Positions 17,087 to 25,794 of a DNA stretch of 64,000 nucleotides are shown piece after piece. The notes below the pieces were generated by a model. It saw only the letters and a list, made by a program, of their open reading frames with translations, was not told where the DNA came from and did no database searches. A program made the position numbers and the translations under genes. Source of the stretch: Streptomyces rubiginosohelvolus (lineage in GTDB: Bacteria > Actinomycetota > Actinomycetes > Streptomycetales > Streptomycetaceae); NCBI RefSeq assembly GCF_014649875.1, contig NZ_BMTW01000014.1, positions 1-64,000 on the forward strand. Reading direction: 5' to 3'. The stretch's first letter is position 1, and every line of letters starts with the position of its first letter.

Positions 17087-17228
17087 AGGATTGAAGGCAA
17101 AACTTCTCGATACGAAGAAAAGTGGCATGGGGTGCCTCGAAACAGGGCACGGAGTGACGCGAAATAGTGCGCAAAAAGGGCGCTGACCTGCACGGAAGAG
17201 CAGGCCGCACGCCAAATGATCCGGTGGT

Positions 17229-17852
17229 TCAGGCGCGGGGCGCGCAGCCCAGCACGTGCGCCTTCACCAGGGCCCCGATCTGCGGGTCCTCGGCGAGGAA
17301 CGCGTCGATGAGCGCCTGGTGCTCCTCCGCGTACGACTTCTGCACCGTGCCCAGCCAGCGGATCGACAGCGCCGTGAACACCTCGATGCCCAGCCCCTCC
17401 CAGGTGTGCAGCAGCACCGCGTTCCCGGCGGCCCGCACCATCTCCCGGTGGAAGCCGACCGTGTGCCGCACCTGGGCCTCGCCGTCGGCCAGCCGGTCCG
17501 CCTCGTACAGCGCGGCCACGTGCGGCTCCAGCGCCGAGCAGTCCTGGCCGAGCCGTGGGGCGGCCAGCTCGGCCGCGATCTGCTCCAGGCCGGCCCGGAC
17601 CGGGTAGCTCTCCTCCAGGTCGGCGGCGGTCAGATTGCGGACCCGGACGCCCTTGTTGGGGGCCGACTCGATCAGCCGGAGCGTCTCCAGCTCCCGCAGC
17701 GCCTCGCGCACCGGGGTCTGGCTGACCTCCAGCTCGGTGGCGATGCGGCGCTCCACGATCCGCTCACCCGGCTTCCAGCGCCCGCTGACGATCCCCTCCA
17801 CGATGTGCTCGCGGATCTGTTCGCGCAGCGAGTGGACGACGGGCGGGGTCAT
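17229..17852 (-). CDS. GntR family regulator, FCD subfamily
   Basis: The 207-residue protein has a GntR winged helix at residues 5-72 (IVSGRWKPGERIVERRIATELEVSQTPVREALRELETLRLIES) and a C-terminal all-helical FCD ligand domain with the metal-binding pattern typical of the family (FHREMVRAAGN and the later HQALIDAF). FCD members respond to organic acids such as pyruvate, lactate or gluconate. AAGGAGCCC precedes the ATG. Lying directly upstream of aceE and downstream of sucB, it is likely to control central carbon genes. A near-palindrome GTGTTTAGACAAT at 17917-17929 in its own promoter region could be an autoregulatory site. Confidence 0.92.
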   Translation of the reverse strand: MTPPVVHSLREQIREHIVEGIVSGRWKPGERIVERRIATELEVSQTPVREALRELETLRLIESAPNKGVRVRNLTAADLEESYPVRAGLEQIAAELAAPRLGQDCSALEPHVAALYEADRLADGEAQVRHTVGFHREMVRAAGNAVLLHTWEGLGIEVFTALSIRWLGTVQKSYAEEHQALIDAFLAEDPQIGALVKAHVLGCAPRA

Positions 17853-17932
17853 GGAGGGCTCCTTCAGGGCAGACCGGTGCTGCCTACATCATCACGGGCG
17901 CGGCAGGTCGCCCGTGGTGTTTAGACAATACG

Positions 17933-17973
17933 GCGGCGCCCCCGCCCGGAAGGGTTCCGGGCGGGGGCGCCGC
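17933..17973 (-). terminator. Terminator of the lpd-sucB transcript
   Basis: Perfect 19-base arms (17933-17951 and 17955-17973) flank a GGG loop. The hairpin starts 27 bases after the sucB stop on the minus strand and is upstream of the GntR gene. Confidence 0.88.
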
Positions 17974-18000
17974 TGGTGAGGCTGGTTACAGCCGGGGCGT

Positions 18001-19782
18001 TCAGAGGCCGAGCTCGACCTCGAACTCACCCGCCTCCAGGATCGCCTTGACCGACGTCAGGTAGCGGGCGGCGTCCGCGCCGTCCACCAGACGGTGGTCG
18101 TAGGAGAGCGAGAGGTACGTCATGTCGCGCACCGCGATGGTCTCGCCGAGGTCCGGGTGGTCGATGACCACGGGACGGCGGACCGTCGCGCCGATGCCCA
18201 GGATGGCGGCCTGGTTCGGCGGGACGATGACGGTGTCGAACAGGGCGCCGCGCGAACCGGTGTTGCTGATGGTGAAGGTGGCGCCGGACATGTCGTCCGG
18301 CGTCAGGCCGCCACCGCGCGCCTTGCCCGCGAGCTCCGCGGTCTTCTTGGCGATACCGGCGATGTTCAGGTCGCCCGCACCCTTGATGACCGGGGTCATC
18401 AGACCCTTCTCGGCGTCCACGGCGATGCCGATGTTCTCCGAGTCGAAGTACGTGATGGTGCCCTCGTCCTCGTTGATCCGGGCGTTGATGACCGGGTGGG
18501 CCTTCAGCGCCTGGGCCGCCGCCTTCACGAAGAACGGCATCGGGGACAGCTTGACGCCCTCACGGGCGGCGAACGCGGCCTTGGCCTGGTTGCGCAGCTT
18601 CATCAGCTTGGTGATGTCGACCTCGAGGACCGAGGTCAGCTGGGCCTGCGAGTGCAGGGCCTTCATCATGTTGTCGCCGATGACCTTGCGCATCCGGGTC
18701 ATCTTGACGGTCTGACCGCGCAGCGGGGAGGCCTCCAGCTTCGGCGCCTTGGCGGCGGCCGGAGCAGCGGCGGGCGCCGGGGCTGCGGCGGCGGCCTTGG
18801 CGGCCTCCGCGGCGGCGACGACGTCCTGCTTGCGGATACGGCCACCGACGCCGGTGCCCTTGACCGAGCTCAGGTCCACGTTGTTCTCGGACGCGAGCTT
18901 GCGGACCAGCGGCGTGACGTACGCGCCGTCGTCACCGGAGGGCGCGGCCTGGGCGGCCGGGGCCGGGGCGGCGGGGGCGGGCTGCGCCGGGGCCGGGGCG
19001 GCCGGAGCCGACGGGGCCTGGACCGGAGCCGGGGCCTCCTGCTTGGGCGCCTCGGCCTTCGGAGCCTCCTGCTTCGGAGCCTCTTCCTGCTTCGGGGCCT
19101 CGGCCTTCGGGGCCTCCTGGGCCGGGGCGGCGGGCTGCGCCGGAGCGGCGGCCGGAGCCGCGCCCGGGGCGCCGATGACGGCGAGCTTGGCGCCGACCTC
19201 GGCGGTCTCGTCCTCGCCGACCACGATCTCCAGCAGCACACCGGCGACCGGGGCGGGGATCTCGGTGTCGACCTTGTCCGTGGAGACCTCGAGCAGCGGC
19301 TCGTCCTCGGCCACCTCCTCGCCGACCTCCTTGAGCCAGCGGGTGACGGTGCCCTCGGTGACGCTCTCGCCGAGCGCGGGGAGGGTGACGTCGGTGCCCT
19401 CGGCGGAACCGCCGGAGGCGGCCGGGGCCTCGGCCTGGGGTGCCTCCTGGGCCGGTGCGGCGGGCTCCTCGGCGGCGGGGGCCGGAGCCTCGGCGGCCGG
19501 GGCCTCCTCGGCGGCCGGAGCCGCGGCCTCGGCCGGAGCGCCGGAGCCGTCGTCGATGACGGCCAGCTCGGCGCCGACCTCGACGGTCTCGTCCTCGGCG
19601 ACCTTGATGGACGACAGAACGCCGGACGCGGGGGCCGGGATCTCGGTGTCGACCTTGTCGGTCGAGACCTCGAGCAACGGCTCGTCGGCCTCGACGCGCT
19701 CGCCCTCGGCCTTCAGCCAACGGGTGACAGTGCCCTCGGTGACGCTCTCGCCGAGCGCCGGAAGGGTTACGGAAACCGACAT
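18001..19782 (-). CDS. sucB: 2-oxoacid dehydrogenase E2, dihydrolipoamide acyl/succinyltransferase
   Basis: The 593-residue E2 carries two lipoyl domains with target lysines Lys43 and Lys170 (both in STDKVDTEIP). A long Ala/Pro/Glu/Lys linker leads to an E3-binding domain (YVTPLVRKLASENNVDLSSV) and a catalytic acyltransferase domain with the SLSYDHRLVDG active-site motif. It is the substrate for LipB/LipA, encoded in the same window. Annotated as SucB by custom, in actinobacteria one such E2 may serve both pyruvate and 2-oxoglutarate complexes, so the acyl specificity is not decided by sequence. It sits 62 bases after lpd on the same strand, probably in one operon. Confidence 0.95.
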   Translation of the reverse strand: MSVSVTLPALGESVTEGTVTRWLKAEGERVEADEPLLEVSTDKVDTEIPAPASGVLSSIKVAEDETVEVGAELAVIDDGSGAPAEAAAPAAEEAPAAEAPAPAAEEPAAPAQEAPQAEAPAASGGSAEGTDVTLPALGESVTEGTVTRWLKEVGEEVAEDEPLLEVSTDKVDTEIPAPVAGVLLEIVVGEDETAEVGAKLAVIGAPGAAPAAAPAQPAAPAQEAPKAEAPKQEEAPKQEAPKAEAPKQEAPAPVQAPSAPAAPAPAQPAPAAPAPAAQAAPSGDDGAYVTPLVRKLASENNVDLSSVKGTGVGGRIRKQDVVAAAEAAKAAAAAPAPAAAPAAAKAPKLEASPLRGQTVKMTRMRKVIGDNMMKALHSQAQLTSVLEVDITKLMKLRNQAKAAFAAREGVKLSPMPFFVKAAAQALKAHPVINARINEDEGTITYFDSENIGIAVDAEKGLMTPVIKGAGDLNIAGIAKKTAELAGKARGGGLTPDDMSGATFTISNTGSRGALFDTVIVPPNQAAILGIGATVRRPVVIDHPDLGETIAVRDMTYLSLSYDHRLVDGADAARYLTSVKAILEAGEFEVELGL

Positions 19783-19844
19783 GGTTTCAGTTGCTCCTTA
19801 CGAAAATGCGGAAGTGGTCGGTCGTCGCGCCCGGGACCGGGGGA

Positions 19845-21233
19845 TCAGTCGTGGGCGTGGAGGGGCTTGCCGGCCAGCGCCAGGTGAGCCTCGCCCATCG
19901 CCTCGTTCTGCGTCGGGTGTGCGTGGATGAGCTGGGCGACCTCGGCGGGCAGCGCCTCCCAGTTGTAGATCAGCTGGGCTTCGCCGACCTGCTCGCCCAT
20001 GCGGTCGCCCACCATGTGGACGCCGACCACGGCACCGTCCTTGACCTGGACGAGCTTGATCTCGCCCGCGGTCTTCAGGATCTTGCTCTTGCCGTTGCCC
20101 GCGAGGTTGTACTTGAGGGCGACGACCTTGTCCGCGCCGTAGATCTCCTTGGCCTTCGCCTCGGTGATGCCGACGGAGGCGACCTCGGGGTGGCAGTACG
20201 TCACCTTGGGCACGCCGTCGTAGTCGACCGGGACGGTCTTGAGACCGGCCAGACGCTCCGCCACCAGGATGCCCTCGGCGAAGCCGACGTGGGCGAGCTG
20301 GAGGGTGGGGACGAGGTCGCCCACGGCCGAGATCGTCGGGACGTTGGTCTGCATGTACTCGTCGACCAGGACATAGCCGCGGTCCATCGCGACGCCCTGC
20401 TCCTCGTAACCGAGGCCCTGCGATACCGGGCCGCGGCCGATCGCGACGAGGAGGATCTCCGCCTCGAAGGTCTTGCCGTCGGCCAGCGTCACACGGACGC
20501 CGTCCTGCGTGTACTCGGCCTTGTCGAAGAAGGTGCCGAGGTTGAACTTGATGCCGCGCTTGCGGAACGCGCGCTCAAGAAGCTTGGAGCTGTTCTCGTC
20601 CTCGACCGGGACGAGGTGCTTGAGGCCCTCGACGATCGTGACCTCGGTGCCGAACGACTTCCACGCCGAGGCGAACTCGACGCCGATGACGCCGCCGCCG
20701 AGCACGATGGCCGACTTCGGGACGCGGTCCATCTTCAGCGCGTGGTCCGAGGAGATGATCCGGTTGCCGTCGATCTCCAGGCCGGGCAGCGACTTCGGCA
20801 CGGAGCCGGTCGCCAGCAGCACGTGGCGGCCCTGGATGCGCTGGCCGTTCACGTCCACCGAGGTGGGCGAGGAGAGCTTGCCCTCACCCTCGATGTAGTG
20901 GACCTTGCGCGAGGCGATGAGACCCTGCAGACCCTTGTACAGGCCCGAGATCACGTCGTCCTTGTACTTGTTGACGGCCTCCATGTCGATGCCCTCGAAG
21001 GTGGCCTTCACGCCGAACTGGGCCGACTCACGGGCCTGGTCCGCGATCTCGCCCGCGTGCAGCAGGGCCTTCGTGGGGATGCAGCCGTTGTGCAGGCAGG
21101 TACCGCCGACCTTGCCCTTCTCGATCAGGGCGACGTCCAGGCCCAGCTGCGCTCCGCGCAGGGCCGCGGCGTAACCGCCACTGCCGCCGCCGAGGATCAC
21201 TAGGTCGAAAACGGTGCTGGCGTCGTTCGCCAC
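19845..21233 (-). CDS. lpdA: Dihydrolipoamide dehydrogenase (E3)
   Basis: From GTG 21233 the protein has 462 residues. It has an FAD-binding loop (DLVILGGGSGGYAAALRGA), the redox-active disulfide in GGTCLHNGCIPTKALL, an NAD-binding loop (AIVLGGGVIGVEFASAW) and the C-terminal catalytic HAHPTQNEAMGEAHLA His-Glu pair. It reoxidises dihydrolipoyl groups of E2 and makes NADH. GGAGGACGTGAC just before the GTG decides the start over an in-frame ATG upstream. lpdA and sucB form the E3-E2 pair, ending at the 17933 hairpin. Confidence 0.97.
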   Translation of the reverse strand: MANDASTVFDLVILGGGSGGYAAALRGAQLGLDVALIEKGKVGGTCLHNGCIPTKALLHAGEIADQARESAQFGVKATFEGIDMEAVNKYKDDVISGLYKGLQGLIASRKVHYIEGEGKLSSPTSVDVNGQRIQGRHVLLATGSVPKSLPGLEIDGNRIISSDHALKMDRVPKSAIVLGGGVIGVEFASAWKSFGTEVTIVEGLKHLVPVEDENSSKLLERAFRKRGIKFNLGTFFDKAEYTQDGVRVTLADGKTFEAEILLVAIGRGPVSQGLGYEEQGVAMDRGYVLVDEYMQTNVPTISAVGDLVPTLQLAHVGFAEGILVAERLAGLKTVPVDYDGVPKVTYCHPEVASVGITEAKAKEIYGADKVVALKYNLAGNGKSKILKTAGEIKLVQVKDGAVVGVHMVGDRMGEQVGEAQLIYNWEALPAEVAQLIHAHPTQNEAMGEAHLALAGKPLHAHD

Positions 21234-21566
21234 GTCACGTCCTCCATGCATGTGCGCCGTACGCCGGGCCCCGTCGCTGGGGTGTGACCGGCCGGTCGGC
21301 TGGTGTGCGGCCGCTTTTGTCTTCGGCCCTGTGGTGGGGGCCCTGTCCTGCCGAGAACCCATCTTCGCACTTGTCGACGGTGGGCGGGACGCGGGGCCCG
21401 GGTCCGGGACGGATGATCGTCCGTTCCGGAGGGTTACTGCTGCGTAGATACCTACGGATTCCGCTGCTGTTCGTCGAGAGCGAAACCCTGTCTCCTTCTC
21501 ACCGGTTCCGCCCGGACAACACGTACGGCCCCGGACCTATGCCCGGGGCCGTACACGGCTGATCGC
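21234..21566 (-). other. Intergenic region: pepA terminator and lpdA promoter region
   Basis: A perfect 12-base stem (GTACGGCCCCGG at 21523-21534, complement at 21543-21554) with an 8-base loop begins 13 bases past the pepA stop and is its terminator. The rest, about 290 bases, should hold the lpdA promoter. I see no convincing -10/-35 pair or operator repeat. Confidence 0.7.
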
Positions 21567-23114
21567 TCAGCCCAGGTCGCCGTCGGCGGTGCGCTCGGCG
21601 AGCCGCACCAGGGTGCGGACCGCGGAGCCGGTACCGCCCTTCGGCGTGTAGCCGTACGGGGCGCCCTCGTGGAAGGCCGGGCCCGCGATGTCCAGGTGCG
21701 CCCAGGCGATGCCCTCGCCCACGAACTCCTTCAGGAACAGACCGGCGACCAGGCCGCCGCCCATCCGCTCGCCCATGTTGGCGATGTCGGCGGTGGGGGA
21801 GTCCATGCCCTTGCGCAGGTCGGCGGGGAGCGGCATCGGCCAGGAGGCCTCGCCGACCTCGTCGGCGATCTCGTGGATCGACGTACGGAAGGCGTCGTCG
21901 TTGGCCATGATGCCGAAGGTGCGGTTGCCGAGCGCCAGCACCATCGCGCCGGTCAGGGTCGCCACGTCGACGATCGCGTCGGGCTTCTCCTCCGAGGCGC
22001 GGGTGAGCGCGTCGCCCAGGACGAGCCGGCCCTCGGCGTCGGTGTTGAGGACCTCGACGGTCTTGCCGCTGTACATGCGCAGCACGTCACCGGGGCGGGT
22101 GGCGTTGCCGGACGGCATGTTCTCGGCCAGCGCCAGCCAGCCGGTGACGTTGACCTTCAGGCCGAGGCGGGCGGCCGTGACGACGGCGGCGAACACGGCG
22201 GCCGCGCCGCTCATGTCGCACTTCATCGTCTCGTTGTGACCGGCCGGCTTGAGCGAGATGCCGCCCGAGTCGTAGGTGATGCCCTTGCCGACGAAGGCCA
22301 GGGTCTTCTCCGCCTTCGGGTGGGTGTAGGCGAGCTTCACCAGGCGCGGGCCGTTCGCGGAGCCCTGGCCGACACCGAGGATGCCGCCGTAGCCGCCCTT
22401 GACGAGGGCCTTCTCGTCGAGGACCTGGACCTTGACGCCGTGCTCCTTGCCCGCGGCGGTGGCCACGGCGGCGAAGGACTCGGGGTACAGGTCGTTCGGC
22501 GGGGTGTTGATGAGGTCGCGGGCCCGGTTGATCTCCTCGACCAGGGCCAGGGCGCGCTCGACGGCCGCCTTGTAGCCCTTGTCGCGCGGCTTGCCGCCGA
22601 GCAGGGTCACCTCGGCGAGCGGCTGCTTCGGGCCGCTGTCCTTGGACTTGGCGTCCTTGGGGGCCAGCTTGTTCTCGCCGCCCTGGTAGGCGGTGAAGGC
22701 GTACGAGCCGAGGAGCGCGCCCTCGGCGACGGCGGCGGCGTCCTCGACGGAGCCGGCGGGCAGCGCGAAGCCCGCCTTCTTCGAGCCGGACAGCGCACGG
22801 GCCGCGGTGCCCGCCGCGCGGCGCAGCGCCTCGGCGTCGTAGGCGTCCTCCTTGTCCGGGACCGGACCGAGGCCGACCGCGACGACGAGGGGGGTCTTGA
22901 GGCCGGACGCGGCGGGCAGCTTGGTCAGTTCGCCCTCGGCACCGGTGGCACCCAGGGTCGCGAGGACGGCGGCGAGCTTGCCGTCGAACGCCTTGTCCAC
23001 GGCCTCGGAGCCGGGTGCCAGGACCGGTCCCTTGACGCCCTTGGCGACGCCGACGACGAGTGCGTCGGCGCGCAGCGTCGCCGCACCGGCAGTGCTGAGA
23101 GTGAGAGCAGTCAC
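21567..23114 (-). CDS. pepA: Leucyl aminopeptidase (M17)
   Basis: The 515-residue cytosolic exopeptidase has the M17 active site: GKGITYDSGGISLKP (metal and catalytic lysine), MKCDMSGAAAV, the signature NTDAEGRL, and the loop LVLGDALTRASEEKP. The catalytic domain is C-terminal, after an N-terminal P-loop-like domain of about 170 residues. It removes N-terminal leucine and other residues from peptides using two divalent metals. GTG 23114 is chosen; GGAAGCGAG lies slightly far upstream (about 14 bases), and longer in-frame extensions lack family similarity. A terminator follows at 21523-21554. Confidence 0.95.
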   Translation of the reverse strand: MTALTLSTAGAATLRADALVVGVAKGVKGPVLAPGSEAVDKAFDGKLAAVLATLGATGAEGELTKLPAASGLKTPLVVAVGLGPVPDKEDAYDAEALRRAAGTAARALSGSKKAGFALPAGSVEDAAAVAEGALLGSYAFTAYQGGENKLAPKDAKSKDSGPKQPLAEVTLLGGKPRDKGYKAAVERALALVEEINRARDLINTPPNDLYPESFAAVATAAGKEHGVKVQVLDEKALVKGGYGGILGVGQGSANGPRLVKLAYTHPKAEKTLAFVGKGITYDSGGISLKPAGHNETMKCDMSGAAAVFAAVVTAARLGLKVNVTGWLALAENMPSGNATRPGDVLRMYSGKTVEVLNTDAEGRLVLGDALTRASEEKPDAIVDVATLTGAMVLALGNRTFGIMANDDAFRTSIHEIADEVGEASWPMPLPADLRKGMDSPTADIANMGERMGGGLVAGLFLKEFVGEGIAWAHLDIAGPAFHEGAPYGYTPKGGTGSAVRTLVRLAERTADGDLG

Positions 23115-23319
23115 GGTGGTGAAATCTCGCTTCCGTTGAGTTCGTGTGCGGCCGAGGGGTGGGCCGACCGTGCCCGGCGCATCGTAGACGCCCCGACGAT
23201 GTGCCGGGAATGAGCCTACGCGCGCAGTTCCTGCTCCGTGACGGCGGCGGCCTTCCCGACGGTCCTTCTGACCGGTAAGGCGGTCGGGAAACGGCCGTCC
23301 TGCGGGGAGTGCCGCCCCG

Positions 23320-24102
23320 TCAGCCCCCGAGCGCCAGCACCACCAGGGCCGCTGTCGCCGCGGTCTCCTCGACGCCTCCGAAGACATCCCCGGTGACCCC
23401 GCCGAACCGCCGTACGCAGTGCCGCAGCAGCAGTTCGGCGGCGGCGAGGGCGCCGAGCACCGCGAGCCCGTGGTGCAGCGCCCCGGACGGCCCGAACAGG
23501 GCGCCCGCCGCCGCGCACAAGGCGACCGTCACCACCGCCGCGAGCAGCGCCCGCCCGGCCGGAACCGTGCCCGCCACCGTCGCCCCGAGCCCCTCCGGCC
23601 GGGCCGCCGGGACGCCCTGACGGGACGCCAGGGTGAGCGCCAGGCGGGCGGCGACGGCCGCGACGACGGTCCCGAGGGCCCCGTGCGCCCAGCCCTCTCC
23701 GTACAGCTCGAAGAGGACCGCGACCTGCGCCAGCAGCACCAGGAGCAGCGTGATGACACCGAACGGCCCAATGTCGGACTGCTTCATGATCCGCAGTGCG
23801 TCCTCGGCCGGTTTCCCGCTGCCGAGGCCGTCCGCCGTGTCCGCGAGACCGTCCAGGTGCAGCCCCCGGGTGAGGGCGGCCGGCACCGCGACGGAGGCCA
23901 CCGCCGCGAGCAGCGGCCCCGAGCCGGCCAGCAGCGACAGCGAACCGAGGGCGGCGGCGAGCACCCCCACGACCAGCCCGGCGAGCGGGGCGCAGAGCAT
24001 GCCGGAGCGGGCGGTCGCGCGGTCCCAGCGGGTCACCCGGACCGGGAGCACGGTCAGGGTGCCGAAGGCGAAACGTATGCCGTGGCTGTTCAGGGAGGTC
24101 AC
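23320..24102 (-). CDS. cobS: Adenosylcobinamide-GDP ribazoletransferase
   Basis: CobS joins adenosylcobinamide-GDP to alpha-ribazole, the last cobalamin assembly step, at the membrane. The 260-residue protein shows the diagnostic LHLDGLADTADGLGSG acidic motif near the N-terminal third, and about six hydrophobic segments such as LVVGVLAAALGSLSLLAG and GVITLLLVLLAQVAVLFELY. The start at GTG 24102 is chosen because the family begins with a short lead followed by the FAFGTLTVLPV strand. It belongs with cobT and cobU downstream, though two unrelated membrane genes intervene. Confidence 0.95.
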   Translation of the reverse strand: MTSLNSHGIRFAFGTLTVLPVRVTRWDRATARSGMLCAPLAGLVVGVLAAALGSLSLLAGSGPLLAAVASVAVPAALTRGLHLDGLADTADGLGSGKPAEDALRIMKQSDIGPFGVITLLLVLLAQVAVLFELYGEGWAHGALGTVVAAVAARLALTLASRQGVPAARPEGLGATVAGTVPAGRALLAAVVTVALCAAAGALFGPSGALHHGLAVLGALAAAELLLRHCVRRFGGVTGDVFGGVEETAATAALVVLALGG

Positions 24103-24190
24103 CGCGCGCAGGCTAGTCGCTGGGCCGCACCGATAGATTGGGCGAAACGCGCCGAACGCCGCGAAACCTGACGTATCGGGAGTGGGTGGC

Positions 24191-24955
24191 ATGGGTCACT
24201 GGTGGCACGAGAACATCGCGGAGCCGGGCAAGCTGCCGCTGCTCCTCGCGCTGGCCGCCTTCGTCCTCACCTTCGCGATCACGCGCACCATCACCCGCAT
24301 GATCCGCGCCGGGAAGGGCCCGTTCCGCAACATCACCCCCGGCGGGGTGCACATCCACCACGTGGTGCCCGGGGTCGTCCTCTCCGTCGTCGGCGGGTTC
24401 GGGGCGGTGGCCAGCGGGCGGCACGGGGTGGCCGCCGGGGTGTTCGCGGTGATCTTCGGGGTGGGGGCCGGTCTGGTGCTCGACGAGTTCGCCCTGATCC
24501 TGCATCTGGACGACGTGTACTGGACCGAGGAGGGCCGCCAGAGCGTGGAGGTGGTGGTGCTGACCGCCTCGCTGGTGCTGCTGGTCCTGGCCGGCTTCTC
24601 CCCGCTCGGTGTCGACGACGTCACCGACGAGGAACAGCAGGGCAGGCTCGGCCTCATCGCGACGTACGTGATCAACTTCTGCTTCGTCCTGATCTGCCTG
24701 TTCAAGGGGAAGCTCCGGATGGCGGTGCTCGGCACCCTCGTCCCGTTCGTCGCGCTGGTCGGCGCGATCCGGCTGGCCCGCCCCACCTCGCTCTGGGCCC
24801 GGCGCTTCTACCCCCACCGCCACCGGGCCCGCTCCCGGGCGATGCTGCGGGCCTACCACCACGACGTGCGCTGGGCCGGGCCCCGCCGGAAGTTCCAGGA
24901 CCTCATCGGCGGCGCCCCGGACCGGGTCCCGCTGCCGCCCGGCCCCAAGTCCTGA
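24191..24955 (+). CDS. Conserved multi-spanning membrane protein, function unknown
   Basis: The 254-residue protein begins MGHWWHENIAEPGKLP, with a GGGAGTGGGTGGC ribosome binding site before ATG 24191 (a GTG nine bases earlier is possible). It has about six predicted membrane helices, for example LLLALAAFVLTFAITRTI and VVVLTASLVLLVLAGFSP. A histidine-rich loop (NITPGGVHIHHVVPG) and an acidic segment (LDEFALILHLDDVYW) are conserved-looking, suggesting a metal or ion site. I do not recognise the family. The gene is divergent from cobS and its 3' end overlaps the next convergent gene by about 100 bases. Confidence 0.82.
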   Translation: MGHWWHENIAEPGKLPLLLALAAFVLTFAITRTITRMIRAGKGPFRNITPGGVHIHHVVPGVVLSVVGGFGAVASGRHGVAAGVFAVIFGVGAGLVLDEFALILHLDDVYWTEEGRQSVEVVVLTASLVLLVLAGFSPLGVDDVTDEEQQGRLGLIATYVINFCFVLICLFKGKLRMAVLGTLVPFVALVGAIRLARPTSLWARRFYPHRHRARSRAMLRAYHHDVRWAGPRRKFQDLIGGAPDRVPLPPGPKS

Positions 24956-25635
24956 CCGCCGCAGTCCTGCCCACCGCGCCGCCGCCCGCGCCACTCCCGT
25001 ACGCCGCACACCACCAGGACGGCGGTGATCGCGGCCAGATGCTCACGGCCCGCCAGGTTGTCCTTGACCAGGACCTCCACCACCATCGCGAGGACCACCA
25101 GCGCCCCGGTGAACCAGGCGCGCCGCTGGTGGCAGACGTACACCGCGAGCCCGACGACCGCCGCCGACGGGCCGGTGTCCACCACCTGCGCGTCCGCGGC
25201 GGGCAGCCCCAGGAACGTCCCCGGCCCGAGGGCGACGCCGATCCGGGCGTACAGCGTCCCCGCCAGCGTCGCCCCGTACGCCACCGCAAGCGTGCGCCAC
25301 CGCCCCAGGCACACCTCCGCCACCCCGAACACCAGCAGGATCTGGGCCAGCGCGCCCCACACCGGCAGATCGAGCGCGGGCACGAACAGCGACAGCGGGG
25401 TCCGCAGGAGGGCGAGCGGGAGCGGGTCCTCGGCCCGTACGGCTCCGAGGCTCCGCACCGGCCCGTAGCCCCACGCCTGGTTCTGCGTCACCTGGATCGC
25501 GGCCGTCAGCGCCACCGCGGTCAGCGTCAGCGCGAGCGCCCGCACCCCGTGTTCCGCGAGCCGCTGCCGTACGGCGGTGAACAGCGGTCCCCACTCCCGT
25601 ACCGCCGCCCGGTGCAGCGCCGGGGAAAGGCTCAT
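24853..25635 (-). CDS. Rhomboid-like membrane protein
   Basis: The 260-residue protein has roughly six hydrophobic helices and resembles rhomboid-like proteins of Streptomyces, with a possible catalytic-type serine in VDTGPSAAVVGLAVYV and a histidine later in NLAGREHLAAITAVLVV. The serine motif is not the usual GxSG, so protease activity is doubtful. Its 3' end overlaps the last 103 bases of the convergent gene ending at 24955, with the overlap encoding the basic C-terminal tails of both. A tetranucleotide repeat lies about 35 bases upstream of the start. Confidence 0.7.
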   Translation of the reverse strand: MSLSPALHRAAVREWGPLFTAVRQRLAEHGVRALALTLTAVALTAAIQVTQNQAWGYGPVRSLGAVRAEDPLPLALLRTPLSLFVPALDLPVWGALAQILLVFGVAEVCLGRWRTLAVAYGATLAGTLYARIGVALGPGTFLGLPAADAQVVDTGPSAAVVGLAVYVCHQRRAWFTGALVVLAMVVEVLVKDNLAGREHLAAITAVLVVCGVREWRGRRRGGQDCGGQDLGPGGSGTRSGAPPMRSWNFRRGPAQRTSWW

Positions 25636-25668
25636 CCGCTCGTCACGAACAGCATGGAACGGGCCCCC

Positions 25669-25693
25669 GGTCGGTCAGTCGGTCGGTCGGGTC
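25669..25693. repeat. GGTC tetranucleotide repeat
   Basis: Six imperfect GGTC/AGTC units run from 25669 to 25693, between the rhomboid-like gene start and the cobT 3' end. It is the only simple tetranucleotide tract I see in the window. Confidence 0.8.
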
Positions 25694-25794
25694 CCCCCTG
25701 AGGGCGGATCCCTACCGAAGACGGACCGGGGCAGCGTGAAGTTGAGCGGCGACGGAGTGACGCCGCTCTCGTCCGCGCGGTGGGGGAGCGGCGC

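Noticed and set aside
13702..17094. 1,130-codon open frame antisense to aceE
   Set aside because: It mirrors aceE codon bias and shows no domain; aceE is certain.
14299..21233. Single operon from lpdA through aceE
   Set aside because: A strong hairpin at 17933-17973 and a promoter with an operator at 17057-17086 separate sucB from the GntR gene and aceE.
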